Assembly: GCF_002926165.1 (NCBI RefSeq)
Contig: NZ_MAGP01000119.1
Coordinates: 1 to 62,557 of the forward strand
Origin: Micromonospora chalcea
GTDB lineage: Bacteria; Actinomycetota; Actinomycetes; Mycobacteriales; Micromonosporaceae
Length of the DNA: 62,557 nt
Reading direction: 5' to 3'
Shown: in pieces, positions 1-7,120 of the stretch
How the letters are laid out: every line of letters begins with the position of its first letter
How positions within the stretch are numbered: the stretch's first letter is position 1
Program-made: the position numbers and the translations under genes
The notes under the pieces: model-generated
What the model was told of the DNA's origin: nothing
Database searches by the model: none
Seen by the model: only the letters and a program-made list of their open reading frames with translations

Positions 1-188
1 AGGAATCCCAACCAGCAACCATTCCAAAGAACAGCCACCAGTCCGGGGTATAAAACAATTGGCACTGGCTTTACAAGCACCCTGTTGAGTTCTCAAAGAA
101 CAACCACACACCAACCAGAAACCCCGCGCCGCGGAGCCCCCAGCCGGGGCATTTCGTTCAACCACCCGCCGCTCTCGCGCCGGGCACT
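1..188 (-). other. 5' leader of an rRNA operon (16S gene lies beyond the left edge)
   Basis: Read on the minus strand, 82-101 gives GTTCTTTGAGAACTCAACAG, the boxA-type antitermination/processing segment typical of actinobacterial 16S leaders. It is followed by an AT-richer stretch that leads out of the window. From known leaders of this type the mature 16S gene should begin shortly beyond base 1, but it is not in the window. The whole stretch 1-568 contains no protein gene with convincing codon use; it holds this leader, two promoter candidates and the tyrS terminator. Confidence 0.8.
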
Positions 189-194
189 TTTACT

Positions 195-223
195 ACGTTA
201 CCCGGTGGTTTTTGCCGTGTCAA
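195..223 (-). promoter_or_regulatory. rRNA operon promoter, proximal
   Basis: On the minus strand a perfect -35 box TTGACA (218-223) is followed after 17 bases by TAACGT (195-200). The spacing is ideal for the housekeeping sigma factor. The predicted start near 188 would give a leader of at least 188 bases into the 16S gene. Actinobacterial rrn operons usually carry several tandem promoters, which agrees with the second candidate near 500-528. Confidence 0.7.
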
Positions 224-498
224 ACCGGGGTCAACCGGTTTGTCGTGCATCACCTTTTTACCGGGCACCCCGATTCAACCGACTTCCGTCGGTCGTTCCG
301 AGGAATTCGGCAGGCCGGCCGCCCGCGGTTTCCCGCTGGCTCGTCCGTTTCCCTGCCGGCCGATAACCTTACCCGGTCGGTTCCGCCTCGCCAAATCCGC
401 CTCCCGGCGAATCCGGGGCACCACCCGGTTCTCAGGTCCTGCGCTCCGGCCTTCCAGGTCTTTCGCCCTGTTTCGTCCGTTCCGCGCTGGCAGAGAGA

Positions 499-528
499 AA
501 GTTACGCGCCCAGCGGAGTGATCGTCAA
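499..528 (-). promoter_or_regulatory. rRNA operon promoter, distal candidate
   Basis: On the minus strand TTGACG (523-528) and TAACTT (499-504) are separated by 18 bases. The -35 box lies in the loop of the inverted repeat that ends tyrS, and most of the spacer is the left arm of that stem. It therefore reads both as a promoter and as part of a terminator. Both boxes are good matches, but the proximal promoter is stronger. Confidence 0.5.
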
Positions 529-543
529 ATCCGCTGGGCGCGT
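504..543 (-). terminator. Terminator of tyrS, interleaved with the rrn promoter
   Basis: A perfect 14-bp inverted repeat (arms 504-517 and 530-543, loop of 12) begins 25 bases after the tyrS stop. On the minus strand it is followed by TAACTTTCTCTCT, which is moderately T-rich. It would stop tyrS transcription before the rRNA operon. The loop contains the TTGACG box of the distal rrn promoter. Confidence 0.7.
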
Positions 544-568
544 CCCGCGTCACATTGTCGACAACGGA

Positions 569-1858
569 CTATCCGCGCAGCTCGACACCGGCGAACGAGC
601 GCTTGCCCCGGCGCAGCACGAGGTACCGGCCGTGCAGCAGGTCGTCCGCCGACACGGTGGCGTCCACCTCGGAGATCCGGGTGTTGTTCACGTACGCGCC
701 ACCCTCGGCGATCACCCGGCGGGCCTCCTTCATGCTCGGCACCAAGCCGGACTCCTTGAGCAGGCCGGCGACGTCCGGCAGCTCGTCGAGACGCACCAGG
801 CCGGCCTCGGTCAGCGCGGCGCGCAGCGTCTCCGGGGCCAGCTCGTCGAGCGAGCCCCGCCCGAACAGCGCCTGGCTCGCCGCGACCGCCTGGGCCGTCT
901 CCCGCTCGCCGTGCACCAGCGTGGTCAGCTCCTCGGCGAGCGCCCGCTGGGCCAGGCGCGCCTGCGGGCGTTCCGCGGTCGCCTTCTCCAGCTCCTCCAG
1001 CTCCTCACGGGAGCGGAAGCTGAAGTACCGCAGGTAGCGGCTGACGTCGCGGTCGTCGGCGTTGACCCAGAACTGGTAGAACGCGTACGGGCTGGTCATC
1101 TGCGGGTCGAGCCAGATCGCGCCGGACTCGCTCTTGCCGAACTTGGTGCCGTCGGACTTCGTCACCAGCGGGGTGGTGAACGCCTGCACCGGCCCGGCGC
1201 CGCGCCGGCGAACGTAGTCCACCCCTGCGGTGATGTTGCCCCACTGGTCGGAGCCGCCGTACTGGAGCTGGCAGCCGTGCCGGCGGTGCAGCTCGAAGAA
1301 GTCGTTGGCCTGCAGCAGCTGGTAGCTGAACTCGGTGAAGCTGATGCCCGTCTCCAGGCGCGCCCTGACCACCTCGCGGGCGAGCATCTTGTTCACCGGG
1401 AAGTGCTTGCCGACGTCGCGGAGGAACTCCACCACCGACATCTCGCCGGTCCAGTCCAGGTTGTTGACCAGTTGCGCCGCGTTCTCCCCGGTGTACGTGA
1501 CGAACGGCGAGAGTTGCTCGCGGATGCGCTCCACCCAGCCGGCGACCACGTCGGGCGAGTTGAGCGTCCGCTCGGCGCTCTCCTTCGGGTCACCGATCTG
1601 GCCGGTGGCGCCGCCGACCAGCAGCAGCGGACGGTGCCCGGCGAGCTGGAGCCGGCGCGCGGTGAGGACCTGCATGAGGTGGCCGACGTGCAGGCTCGGG
1701 GCGGTCGGGTCGAAGCCCACATAGAACGTGGCCTGCCCGCCCCCGAGCAGGTCGCGCAGCTCGTCGAGGCCGGTCGAGTCCTGGATCAGGCCCCGCCACA
1801 GCAGGTCGTCGGTCAGGGAGTCCCGCCCCTGCGGGAGGTTGCTGTCGGTCACGGTCAC
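569..1858 (-). CDS. tyrS: Tyrosyl-tRNA synthetase
   Basis: Charges tRNA-Tyr with tyrosine in the cytoplasm. The 429-residue protein has normal length for the bacterial TyrS family. The class I HIGH-type motif is HVGH at residues 57-60. The KMSKS counterpart is KFGKS near residue 243, a form common in TyrS. The catalytic Rossmann core is followed by a C-terminal S4 RNA-binding domain (about residues 360-429). The gene is divergent from the thioesterase gene and ends just upstream of the rRNA promoter region, with a strong hairpin after its stop codon. Identification is secure. Confidence 0.97.
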   Translation of the reverse strand: MTVTDSNLPQGRDSLTDDLLWRGLIQDSTGLDELRDLLGGGQATFYVGFDPTAPSLHVGHLMQVLTARRLQLAGHRPLLLVGGATGQIGDPKESAERTLNSPDVVAGWVERIREQLSPFVTYTGENAAQLVNNLDWTGEMSVVEFLRDVGKHFPVNKMLAREVVRARLETGISFTEFSYQLLQANDFFELHRRHGCQLQYGGSDQWGNITAGVDYVRRRGAGPVQAFTTPLVTKSDGTKFGKSESGAIWLDPQMTSPYAFYQFWVNADDRDVSRYLRYFSFRSREELEELEKATAERPQARLAQRALAEELTTLVHGERETAQAVAASQALFGRGSLDELAPETLRAALTEAGLVRLDELPDVAGLLKESGLVPSMKEARRVIAEGGAYVNNTRISEVDATVSADDLLHGRYLVLRRGKRSFAGVELRG

Positions 1859-1953
1859 CGATTCTCCCCCATTCCCGGACCCGGGCCGTACCGGGTTTGC
1901 CGAGGTGCGGCCGACTAGGCTGGCGGCGCCGTCGAACGCGAGGAGGAACCGCG

Positions 1954-2343
1954 GTGGACATGCCGAACCTGACCGGTGGCTTCGTGGCCCTGCTGGGCCT
2001 GACGTTCGACGAGGTCAGCGGGGACCGGGTGGTGATCCGCTGGAAGGTGCGCCCGGAGCTGCACCAGCCGTACGGGATCCAGCACGGTGGCGTCTACTGC
2101 TCGGTGGTCGAGACGGCGGCCAGCATCGGCGGCGCGCTCTGGCTGGGCGACAAGGGCAACGTGGTCGGGGTGTCGAACCAGACCGACTTCCTGCGCGCGG
2201 ACCCGGACGGCGAGCTGACCGCCGTCGGCACGCCCGTGCACCGGGGCCGCAGCCAGCAGCTCTGGCTCGTGGAGATCACCGACGCGGACGGCCGGCTGGT
2301 GGCCCGCGGCCAGGTGCGCCTGCAAAACCTGACCGCCTCCTGA
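1954..2343 (+). CDS. PaaI-type hotdog-fold thioesterase
   Basis: A 129-residue single hotdog domain of the PaaI/YdiI type, expected to hydrolyse acyl-CoA thioesters. The signature region reads HQPYGIQHGGVYCSVVETAAS, with the HGG loop and the following helix carrying the catalytic acidic residue (Glu in VVETAAS). The start is taken as GTG at 1954, because AGGAGG lies seven bases upstream at 1941-1946; an ATG six bases further on is the alternative. The substrate is unknown. It is divergent from tyrS and followed by the NRAMP-like gene, with no sign of a shared pathway. Confidence 0.85.
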   Translation: MDMPNLTGGFVALLGLTFDEVSGDRVVIRWKVRPELHQPYGIQHGGVYCSVVETAASIGGALWLGDKGNVVGVSNQTDFLRADPDGELTAVGTPVHRGRSQQLWLVEITDADGRLVARGQVRLQNLTAS

Positions 2344-2414
2344 CGCATTCGCCCGAAACCGGGCACTGACGCCGATATCGTCGCCTCGGTGAGATCGTCC
2401 GCTCCCGAACCGAC

Positions 2415-3641
2415 GTGAGGAAGCTGTTCGCCGCCACGCTCGGCGTGCTGTCGGCCGTCGGCGGCTTCGTCGACATCGGTGACCTGGTGGCGGCCAGTCA
2501 GGCCGGCGCGCTGTTCGGCATGGCCCACACCTGGGTGCTGCTGGCCGGCGTGGTCGGCATCTGCGCGTACGCGGAGATGGCCGGCCGGATCGCGGCGGTG
2601 AGCGGGCGGGCGGTCTTCGACCTGGTCCGGGAGCGGCTCGGGCCGCGGGTGGCGCTGCTCAACCTGGTCGCGTCGTGGCTGGTCACGGTGGTCACGCTCG
2701 CCGCGGAGCTGGGCGGGGTGGCGCTGGCGCTGCAACTGGCCACCCGGGTGAGTCACCTGTTCTGGGTGCCGCTCGCCGCGCTGGCCGTCTGGCTGGTGCT
2801 GTGGCGGCTGCGCTTCGAGCTGATGGAGCGGATCTTCGGCCTCGCCGGGCTGGCGCTGCTGGTGTTCGCGGTCGCGCTGGTGGCGCTGCCGACCGACTGG
2901 CCGGAACTCGGGCAGGGCGCGTGGCAGATCAGCGCGGCCGGGCACGGCTGGCCGCTGTACTGGTTCGTGGCGGTGGCGCTGTTCGCCGCCGCGGTGAGCC
3001 CGTACGAGGTGTTCTTCTTCTCCTCCGGCGGCGTCGAGGAGCGCTGGAGCGCGGCGGACCTGGCGCGGGCCCGGTCGAACGTGCTGATCGGCTTTCCGGT
3101 GGGTGGTTTCCTGGCGTTGTCGCTGGTGGCCGTGGCGACGGTGGCCTACCACCCGTCCGGGGTGTCGCTCAGTACGCTCGACGAGGTGGCGCGGCCGGTG
3201 GCCACGGCGCTCGGTGGGGCCGGCCTGGCCACCGCCGTGCTGGCGTTCTTCGCGGTGACGTTCGGCGCGGCGCTGGAGACGGGCCTGTCGGCGGCGTACG
3301 CGGCGGCGCAGTACTTCGGGTGGCAGTGGGGCAAGCGGGTCCGCCCCCGGGAGGCGGCCCGGTTCCACAGCGTCCTGCTGGTCGGTCTGCTGCTCGGCGT
3401 GGTGATGCTGATGACGACCGTGGACCCGGTGCGGCTGACCGAGTACATGCTGGTGCTGAGCGCTGTGGTGCTGCCGCTGACGTACCTGCCGATCCTGGTG
3501 GTCGCGAACGACAGGGGGTACCTCGGCGACCGGGTCAACGGGCGCTGGATGAACCTGCTCGGCGCGGTGTTCCTGCTGCTCATCGTCGCGGCGTCGGTGG
3601 CCGCGATCCCACTGGCGATCATGACGGGGATGGGTCCATGA
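2415..3641 (+). CDS. NRAMP-family divalent metal transporter, atypical metal site
   Basis: An integral membrane protein of 408 residues with about 11 hydrophobic segments and the overall pattern of the NRAMP family. The two unwound-helix metal motifs are altered. The family's DPGN in helix 1 is DIGD at residues 20-23, and the MPH(N) of helix 6 is SPY(E) at residues 195-198, so the metal-binding methionine is absent. NRAMP relatives lacking that methionine are known to prefer harder ions such as Mg2+; applying this here is inference. The GTG start at 2415 lacks a clear Shine-Dalgarno site. The stop overlaps the ATG of the next gene (ATGA), so translation is probably coupled. Confidence 0.8.
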   Translation: MRKLFAATLGVLSAVGGFVDIGDLVAASQAGALFGMAHTWVLLAGVVGICAYAEMAGRIAAVSGRAVFDLVRERLGPRVALLNLVASWLVTVVTLAAELGGVALALQLATRVSHLFWVPLAALAVWLVLWRLRFELMERIFGLAGLALLVFAVALVALPTDWPELGQGAWQISAAGHGWPLYWFVAVALFAAAVSPYEVFFFSSGGVEERWSAADLARARSNVLIGFPVGGFLALSLVAVATVAYHPSGVSLSTLDEVARPVATALGGAGLATAVLAFFAVTFGAALETGLSAAYAAAQYFGWQWGKRVRPREAARFHSVLLVGLLLGVVMLMTTVDPVRLTEYMLVLSAVVLPLTYLPILVVANDRGYLGDRVNGRWMNLLGAVFLLLIVAASVAAIPLAIMTGMGP

Positions 3642-4018
3642 GGGTTCAGCTGGCCAAGCGGCTGCTCGACCGGCAGATCGTCGACGTGGACGGACGGCTG
3701 GTCGGGCGGGTCGACGACATCGCGTTCGCCGTCGACGACGAGGGTTTCCCGTACGTGGACAGCCTGCTCACCGGGCAGAGGGCGCTCGGGGAGCGGATCG
3801 GCGGGCGGGTCGGTCGGCTGCTGATGGCGGTGGCGGACCGGTTCACCGACGACCCGCCGGTCCCGCCGTTGCGCGTACCGCTGTCGCAGGTCGCCCACGT
3901 GGACAGCGCGGTGCGGCTGCGCTGCCGGGCGGCGGACCTGCCGCCGTCGCCGGTGGAGGCGTGGCTGCGCCGGCACCTGATCGAGCGGATACCGGGGTCC
4001 GGCCGTGCGAGCGGGTGA
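3638..4018 (+). CDS. PRC-barrel domain protein, first of two
   Basis: A soluble protein of 126 residues. The first 70 resemble a PRC barrel, a small beta-barrel found in ribosome-maturation and photosynthetic reaction-centre proteins; the typical strand-turn is LVGRVDDIAF at about residues 21-30. It begins at an ATG overlapping the NRAMP stop by four bases. It ends 14 bases inside the next gene, which carries a similar barrel. In related systems PRC barrels occur with MgtE/CBS-type magnesium-transport regulatory domains, so a cytosolic partner or sensor role for the upstream transporter is plausible but unproven. Confidence 0.7.
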   Translation: MRVQLAKRLLDRQIVDVDGRLVGRVDDIAFAVDDEGFPYVDSLLTGQRALGERIGGRVGRLLMAVADRFTDDPPVPPLRVPLSQVAHVDSAVRLRCRAADLPPSPVEAWLRRHLIERIPGSGRASG

Positions 4019-4322
4019 GCTGCTCGGCCGTACCGCCTACGACCTGCACGGGCGGCGGCTGGGCCGGGTGGTGGACGTGGTGGTGCGCGGCGGGTGGCCG
4101 CCGGACCGGCTGCGGATCACCGACGTGATCGTCGCCGGGCACTGGTGGACCCGGGTGATCAGCCGCCTGATCGGCCCGGAGCTGCACCCGTCCGGGCCGT
4201 GGCTGCTGCGGATGGTGGCCCGGCTGGTCGGGCGGAGCACCCACCAGCTGCCCGCCGACGCGGTGCAGCTGCTTCCGCCGGTGCCCGGCTTCCCGTTCGG
4301 CCCGCCGGCCGGACGCCGCTGA
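4005..4322 (+). CDS. PRC-barrel-like protein, second of two
   Basis: A protein of 105 residues starting at a GTG inside the preceding gene (14-base overlap, different frame). Residues 5-30 repeat the PRC-barrel opening (LLGRTAYDLHGRRLGRVVDV). A short amphipathic middle and a proline-rich end follow. Together with the previous gene it looks like a split two-barrel protein, since many actinobacterial PRC proteins carry two barrels in one chain. It ends 25 bases from the convergent CNNM/CorC gene. The function is unknown, and co-translation with the transporter is the main clue. Confidence 0.65.
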   Translation: MRAGELLGRTAYDLHGRRLGRVVDVVVRGGWPPDRLRITDVIVAGHWWTRVISRLIGPELHPSGPWLLRMVARLVGRSTHQLPADAVQLLPPVPGFPFGPPAGRR

Positions 4323-4347
4323 GGCCCGAGTTGCCGGACGCCGTCCG

Positions 4348-5703
4348 TCAGCGGCGCGCCTCGTCGAGTTCCGGGGCGTCGGCCGGCTCGCCGGCGTCGT
4401 CCGCGGCGTCGTCGTCCGGGGAGTCGTCGCCGCGGCCGCGCCGGCGGACCCGCACCTCGGTGATGGCCCGCTGGTCGACGTCGGCCACCGCCAGCTCCCA
4501 GCCGTCGACGGTGACCTGCTCCCCCGCCACCGTCGGAATGTGCCCGAGGCAGATCAGCACCAGCCCGGCGACGGTGGTGTAGTCGCCCGCCGGCCGGTTC
4601 GGCAGCTCCACGCCCAGGTCGGTCAGGTCGTGCACCGGGAACGTGCCGGGCAGCACCAGCGTGCCCTCCGGCTCGGTGCGCACGGAACGCAGGTCGCGGT
4701 CGGTCTCGTCGTAGATCTCGCCGACGATCTCCTCGAGGATGTCCTCCAGCGTGACGATCCCGTCGACCGCGCCGCGCTCGTCGACCACGAGCGCGATGTG
4801 CTGGCGTTCGGCCTTGAACTGGCGCAGCGCGTCGACCACCGGCAGCGAGTCGGGCAGCAGCATGGGCGGGCGGGCGATCTCGTCGACCGGCCGGTCGTCG
4901 GAGACGCCGACCAGGTCACGCAGGTGGATGACGCCGACCGCGTCGTCCAGGCCGCCGTGGCGGACCACCGGCGCCCGGGAGTGGCCGGTCGCCGCCAGGA
5001 CCAGCCGCGCGGCCTCGGCGGTGGTGCCGCTGTCGAGCGTGAAGACCTGCAACCGGGGTACGAGCACAGCCCGCAACTGCCGGTCCGCGATCTCCACCGC
5101 ACCGGCGATGATCGTGCGCTGTTCCTTGGTGAAGCCGTGGTTGCCGGCCACGATGTCGCGCAGCTCGTCCGGGCCGATCTCGTCCGGCTCGGCCTTCGGG
5201 TCCAGGCCGAACAGGCGTACCACCAGGTCGGTGGTGGCCCGCAGCAGCCAGACGGCGGGCCGGGTGATGCTGGAGAGCAGGTCCAGCGGGCGGGCCACCA
5301 GCAGCGCCCACCGCTCGGCCGACTGCATCGCGATCCGCTTCGGGGCCAGCTCGCCGAAGACCAGCGTGACGAACGTGAGCACCAGCGTCACCGCGACGAT
5401 GGCGACGGTCTCGGCGGCGTTGCCGAACACGCTGAGCAGCGGCACCAGCGGCCGGGCCAGCGAGACCGCGGCGGCGGCGGACGCGAGGAACCCGGCGAGC
5501 GTGATGCCGATCTGGATCGTGGCCAGGAACCGGTTCGGGTCCTTCGCCAGGCGGGCCAGTGTCCGTCCGCCCCGGCCGCTGCGCTCCAGCCGCTGCACCT
5601 GGCTGTCCCGCAGGGACACCAGGGCCATCTCGCTGCCGGCGAACGCCGCGTTGAGGATCACCAGCACACCGACCAGGGCCAGCTGGCTCCAGTAGCTCTG
5701 CAC
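4348..5703 (-). CDS. CNNM/CorC (HlyC) family transporter with DUF21 and CBS domains
   Basis: A membrane protein of 451 residues. The DUF21 (CNNM) domain occupies about residues 1-190: an N-terminal membrane helix with AGSEMALVS, several further hydrophobic segments and the conserved GELAPKR loop. A CBS-domain pair (about 205-330) follows, then a C-terminal CorC_HlyC domain ending in an Asp/Glu-rich tail. Relatives (CorB, CNNM) export or sense Mg2+ and respond to ATP-Mg through the CBS pair. It is convergent with the NRAMP/PRC operon, making a second candidate Mg2+ protein in 3 kb. The exact ion is not readable from sequence. Confidence 0.88.
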   Translation of the reverse strand: MQSYWSQLALVGVLVILNAAFAGSEMALVSLRDSQVQRLERSGRGGRTLARLAKDPNRFLATIQIGITLAGFLASAAAAVSLARPLVPLLSVFGNAAETVAIVAVTLVLTFVTLVFGELAPKRIAMQSAERWALLVARPLDLLSSITRPAVWLLRATTDLVVRLFGLDPKAEPDEIGPDELRDIVAGNHGFTKEQRTIIAGAVEIADRQLRAVLVPRLQVFTLDSGTTAEAARLVLAATGHSRAPVVRHGGLDDAVGVIHLRDLVGVSDDRPVDEIARPPMLLPDSLPVVDALRQFKAERQHIALVVDERGAVDGIVTLEDILEEIVGEIYDETDRDLRSVRTEPEGTLVLPGTFPVHDLTDLGVELPNRPAGDYTTVAGLVLICLGHIPTVAGEQVTVDGWELAVADVDQRAITEVRVRRRGRGDDSPDDDAADDAGEPADAPELDEARR

Positions 5704-5847
5704 GACCGGTTATCTCCCTCGACCCGATCCGGGCCGGCCGACGGCCGACCCACCGGCCGGCAGATCCGGTCGGCGTGGCCCCTCTGTGCCCCGCGGGCCC
5801 GCCGCTGAATCATGACCGGCGCCGGTGTCACCCGCCGGGGCCGGGGT

Positions 5848-6474
5848 TCAGGCCGGTACGGGCAGGTCCAGCACGTACGCGCCGCCCTCGGGCCGGAATC
5901 CGAGCCGGTGGTAGTAGGGGGCGACCATGCCGGGCGGGCTGACCACGCGGCGGAAGCCCCGGTCGGTGAACAGCCGGCTGCGCCGGTAGACGAACTCGCC
6001 CGGGGTGAAGTCCCGGAACGGCGGGGTCACGTAGTCCAGGTCGATCTGGGCCACGCCGCCCGGTTCGGCGTGCGAGAGCATCACGCCGACCACCTCGTCG
6101 GCGCGTACCACCAGGAACGCCGAGCGGTCGTCGGCGTCGGCGTCCCAGCGGAAGCCGGGGTTGAAGCGGGCGATGTCGGCGGCGTGCACCCGCAGCGTGT
6201 GCGCCAGGAAGGCGTCGCCGGTGCCCACCTCGACCACCTGGTAGGTCTGCTCGTCGTGCCGGGTGGCCAGCAGCTTGCGCAGGTACCAGACGTTGATCAC
6301 GGCGAGCACCACGTTCAGCCCCACCATCGGCCACACCTGCACTGCGGTGTTGTAGCCGATCAGGATGAGGCAGCCGACCAGGTTGAGCGCGCGCAGCCGC
6401 AGGATCCGGGTCTGCAGCAGGGACCAGACCAGCAGCGCGGAGCCGGCCCAGCCGACGAGTTCCAGCCAGTTCAC
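5848..6474 (-). CDS. YgjV-like membrane protein fused to a GNAT-like domain
   Basis: A protein of 208 residues in two parts. Residues 1-75 form about three closely packed membrane segments resembling the YgjV family, including the conserved NxVG..IxIGYN stretch. Residues 80-205 look like a degenerate GNAT acetyltransferase, ending in the YYHRLGF element that closes many GNAT folds and a final beta strand. The start is GTG at 6474, 10 bases after the stop of the neighbouring GNAT gene, so the two are probably one transcript. The substrate is unknown. The 144 bases between it and the CNNM gene show nothing clear. Confidence 0.6.
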   Translation of the reverse strand: MNWLELVGWAGSALLVWSLLQTRILRLRALNLVGCLILIGYNTAVQVWPMVGLNVVLAVINVWYLRKLLATRHDEQTYQVVEVGTGDAFLAHTLRVHAADIARFNPGFRWDADADDRSAFLVVRADEVVGVMLSHAEPGGVAQIDLDYVTPPFRDFTPGEFVYRRSRLFTDRGFRRVVSPPGMVAPYYHRLGFRPEGGAYVLDLPVPA

Positions 6475-6483
6475 CCGGGGAGA

Positions 6484-6987
6484 CTAGCGGTCTGCCTGGT
6501 CAGGCCCCTCGGCGGGCAGCTCCAGCACGTACTCCTCGACCTCGGCGCCGCGCGTCGGGGCGTACCCGGAGTCCTCGCCGACCACGACGAAGCCGCACTT
6601 GCGCAGCACCGCGAGCGAGGCGGCGTTGTCCTTCGCGGCGCGGGCGTGCAGCGGCCGGTGCGGCACCTCGCGCAGCAGCGCGCGCAGCGCCGCGGTGGCG
6701 TGGCCGCGCCCCCAGTACGCCGCGTCGATCCAGTAGCTGACCTCGGTCTGCTCGCCGACCGGGAACGCCGCCACCCGCCCGACCAGCCGGCCGTCGACGG
6801 TGACCGCGCGGTTCACGATGCGCGCGTCGGCGCGGATGCGCGCCCAGTGCGCCTCGAACGCGGCCCGGTCGGACGGGTCCTTCGGGCCGAACGCGGCCAT
6901 CCAGTTCGCCTGCGGGTCCTGCTCGTGGGCGAAGAAGGCGGGCAGGTCGTCGTCGCGCACCGGGCGGAGCAGCACCTCGTTTGTCAC
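6484..6987 (-). CDS. GNAT-family N-acetyltransferase
   Basis: A single-domain GNAT enzyme of 167 residues. It opens with LLRPVRDDDLPAFFAHEQDP, has the RimJ/RimL-like middle with VSYWIDAAYWGRGHAT (acetyl-CoA-binding motif A, about residues 85-100) and ends with NAASLAVLRKCGF. It probably acetylates an amine on a small molecule or protein N-terminus; the target cannot be read. The start is set at GTG 6987 because longer versions would run into the divergent ppdK gene. The 133 bases up to ppdK contain the motif listed at 7019-7038. Confidence 0.85.
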   Translation of the reverse strand: MTNEVLLRPVRDDDLPAFFAHEQDPQANWMAAFGPKDPSDRAAFEAHWARIRADARIVNRAVTVDGRLVGRVAAFPVGEQTEVSYWIDAAYWGRGHATAALRALLREVPHRPLHARAAKDNAASLAVLRKCGFVVVGEDSGYAPTRGAEVEEYVLELPAEGPDQADR

Positions 6988-7018
6988 GGCCGGAACGATA
7001 CGGGCCCCCTCCGACACG

Positions 7019-7038
7019 GTCGGGACCTCCGGCCCGGT
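7019..7038 (+). promoter_or_regulatory. Candidate hypoxia-regulator (DosR/DevR-like) box upstream of ppdK
   Basis: The sequence contains GGGACCTCCGGCCC; its reverse complement is GGGCCGGAGGTCCC. This is the same GGGCCGnnGGTCCC palindrome seen upstream of the alcohol dehydrogenase (10307) and the first universal stress protein (15067). It matches the core of the mycobacterial DosR consensus (GGGAC...GTCCC half-sites) at about 13 of 20 positions. A further GTCCC half-site lies close by at about 7053. It sits 83 bases before the ppdK ATG. Confidence 0.5.
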
Positions 7039-7120
7039 GTGTGTCCCGTCCGGCCCTGCCGCACGGCCGGCCGGCCCGGTTACCAAGGAGGTGCAACGAC
7101 GCAGTCGAGGAGGCCGGACC

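Noticed and set aside
212..1918. Long open frame antisense to tyrS
   Set aside because: Shadow of tyrS in a high-GC genome; its product is an Arg/Ala/Gly-rich low-complexity chain with no family motif, while the opposite strand encodes a clear TyrS.
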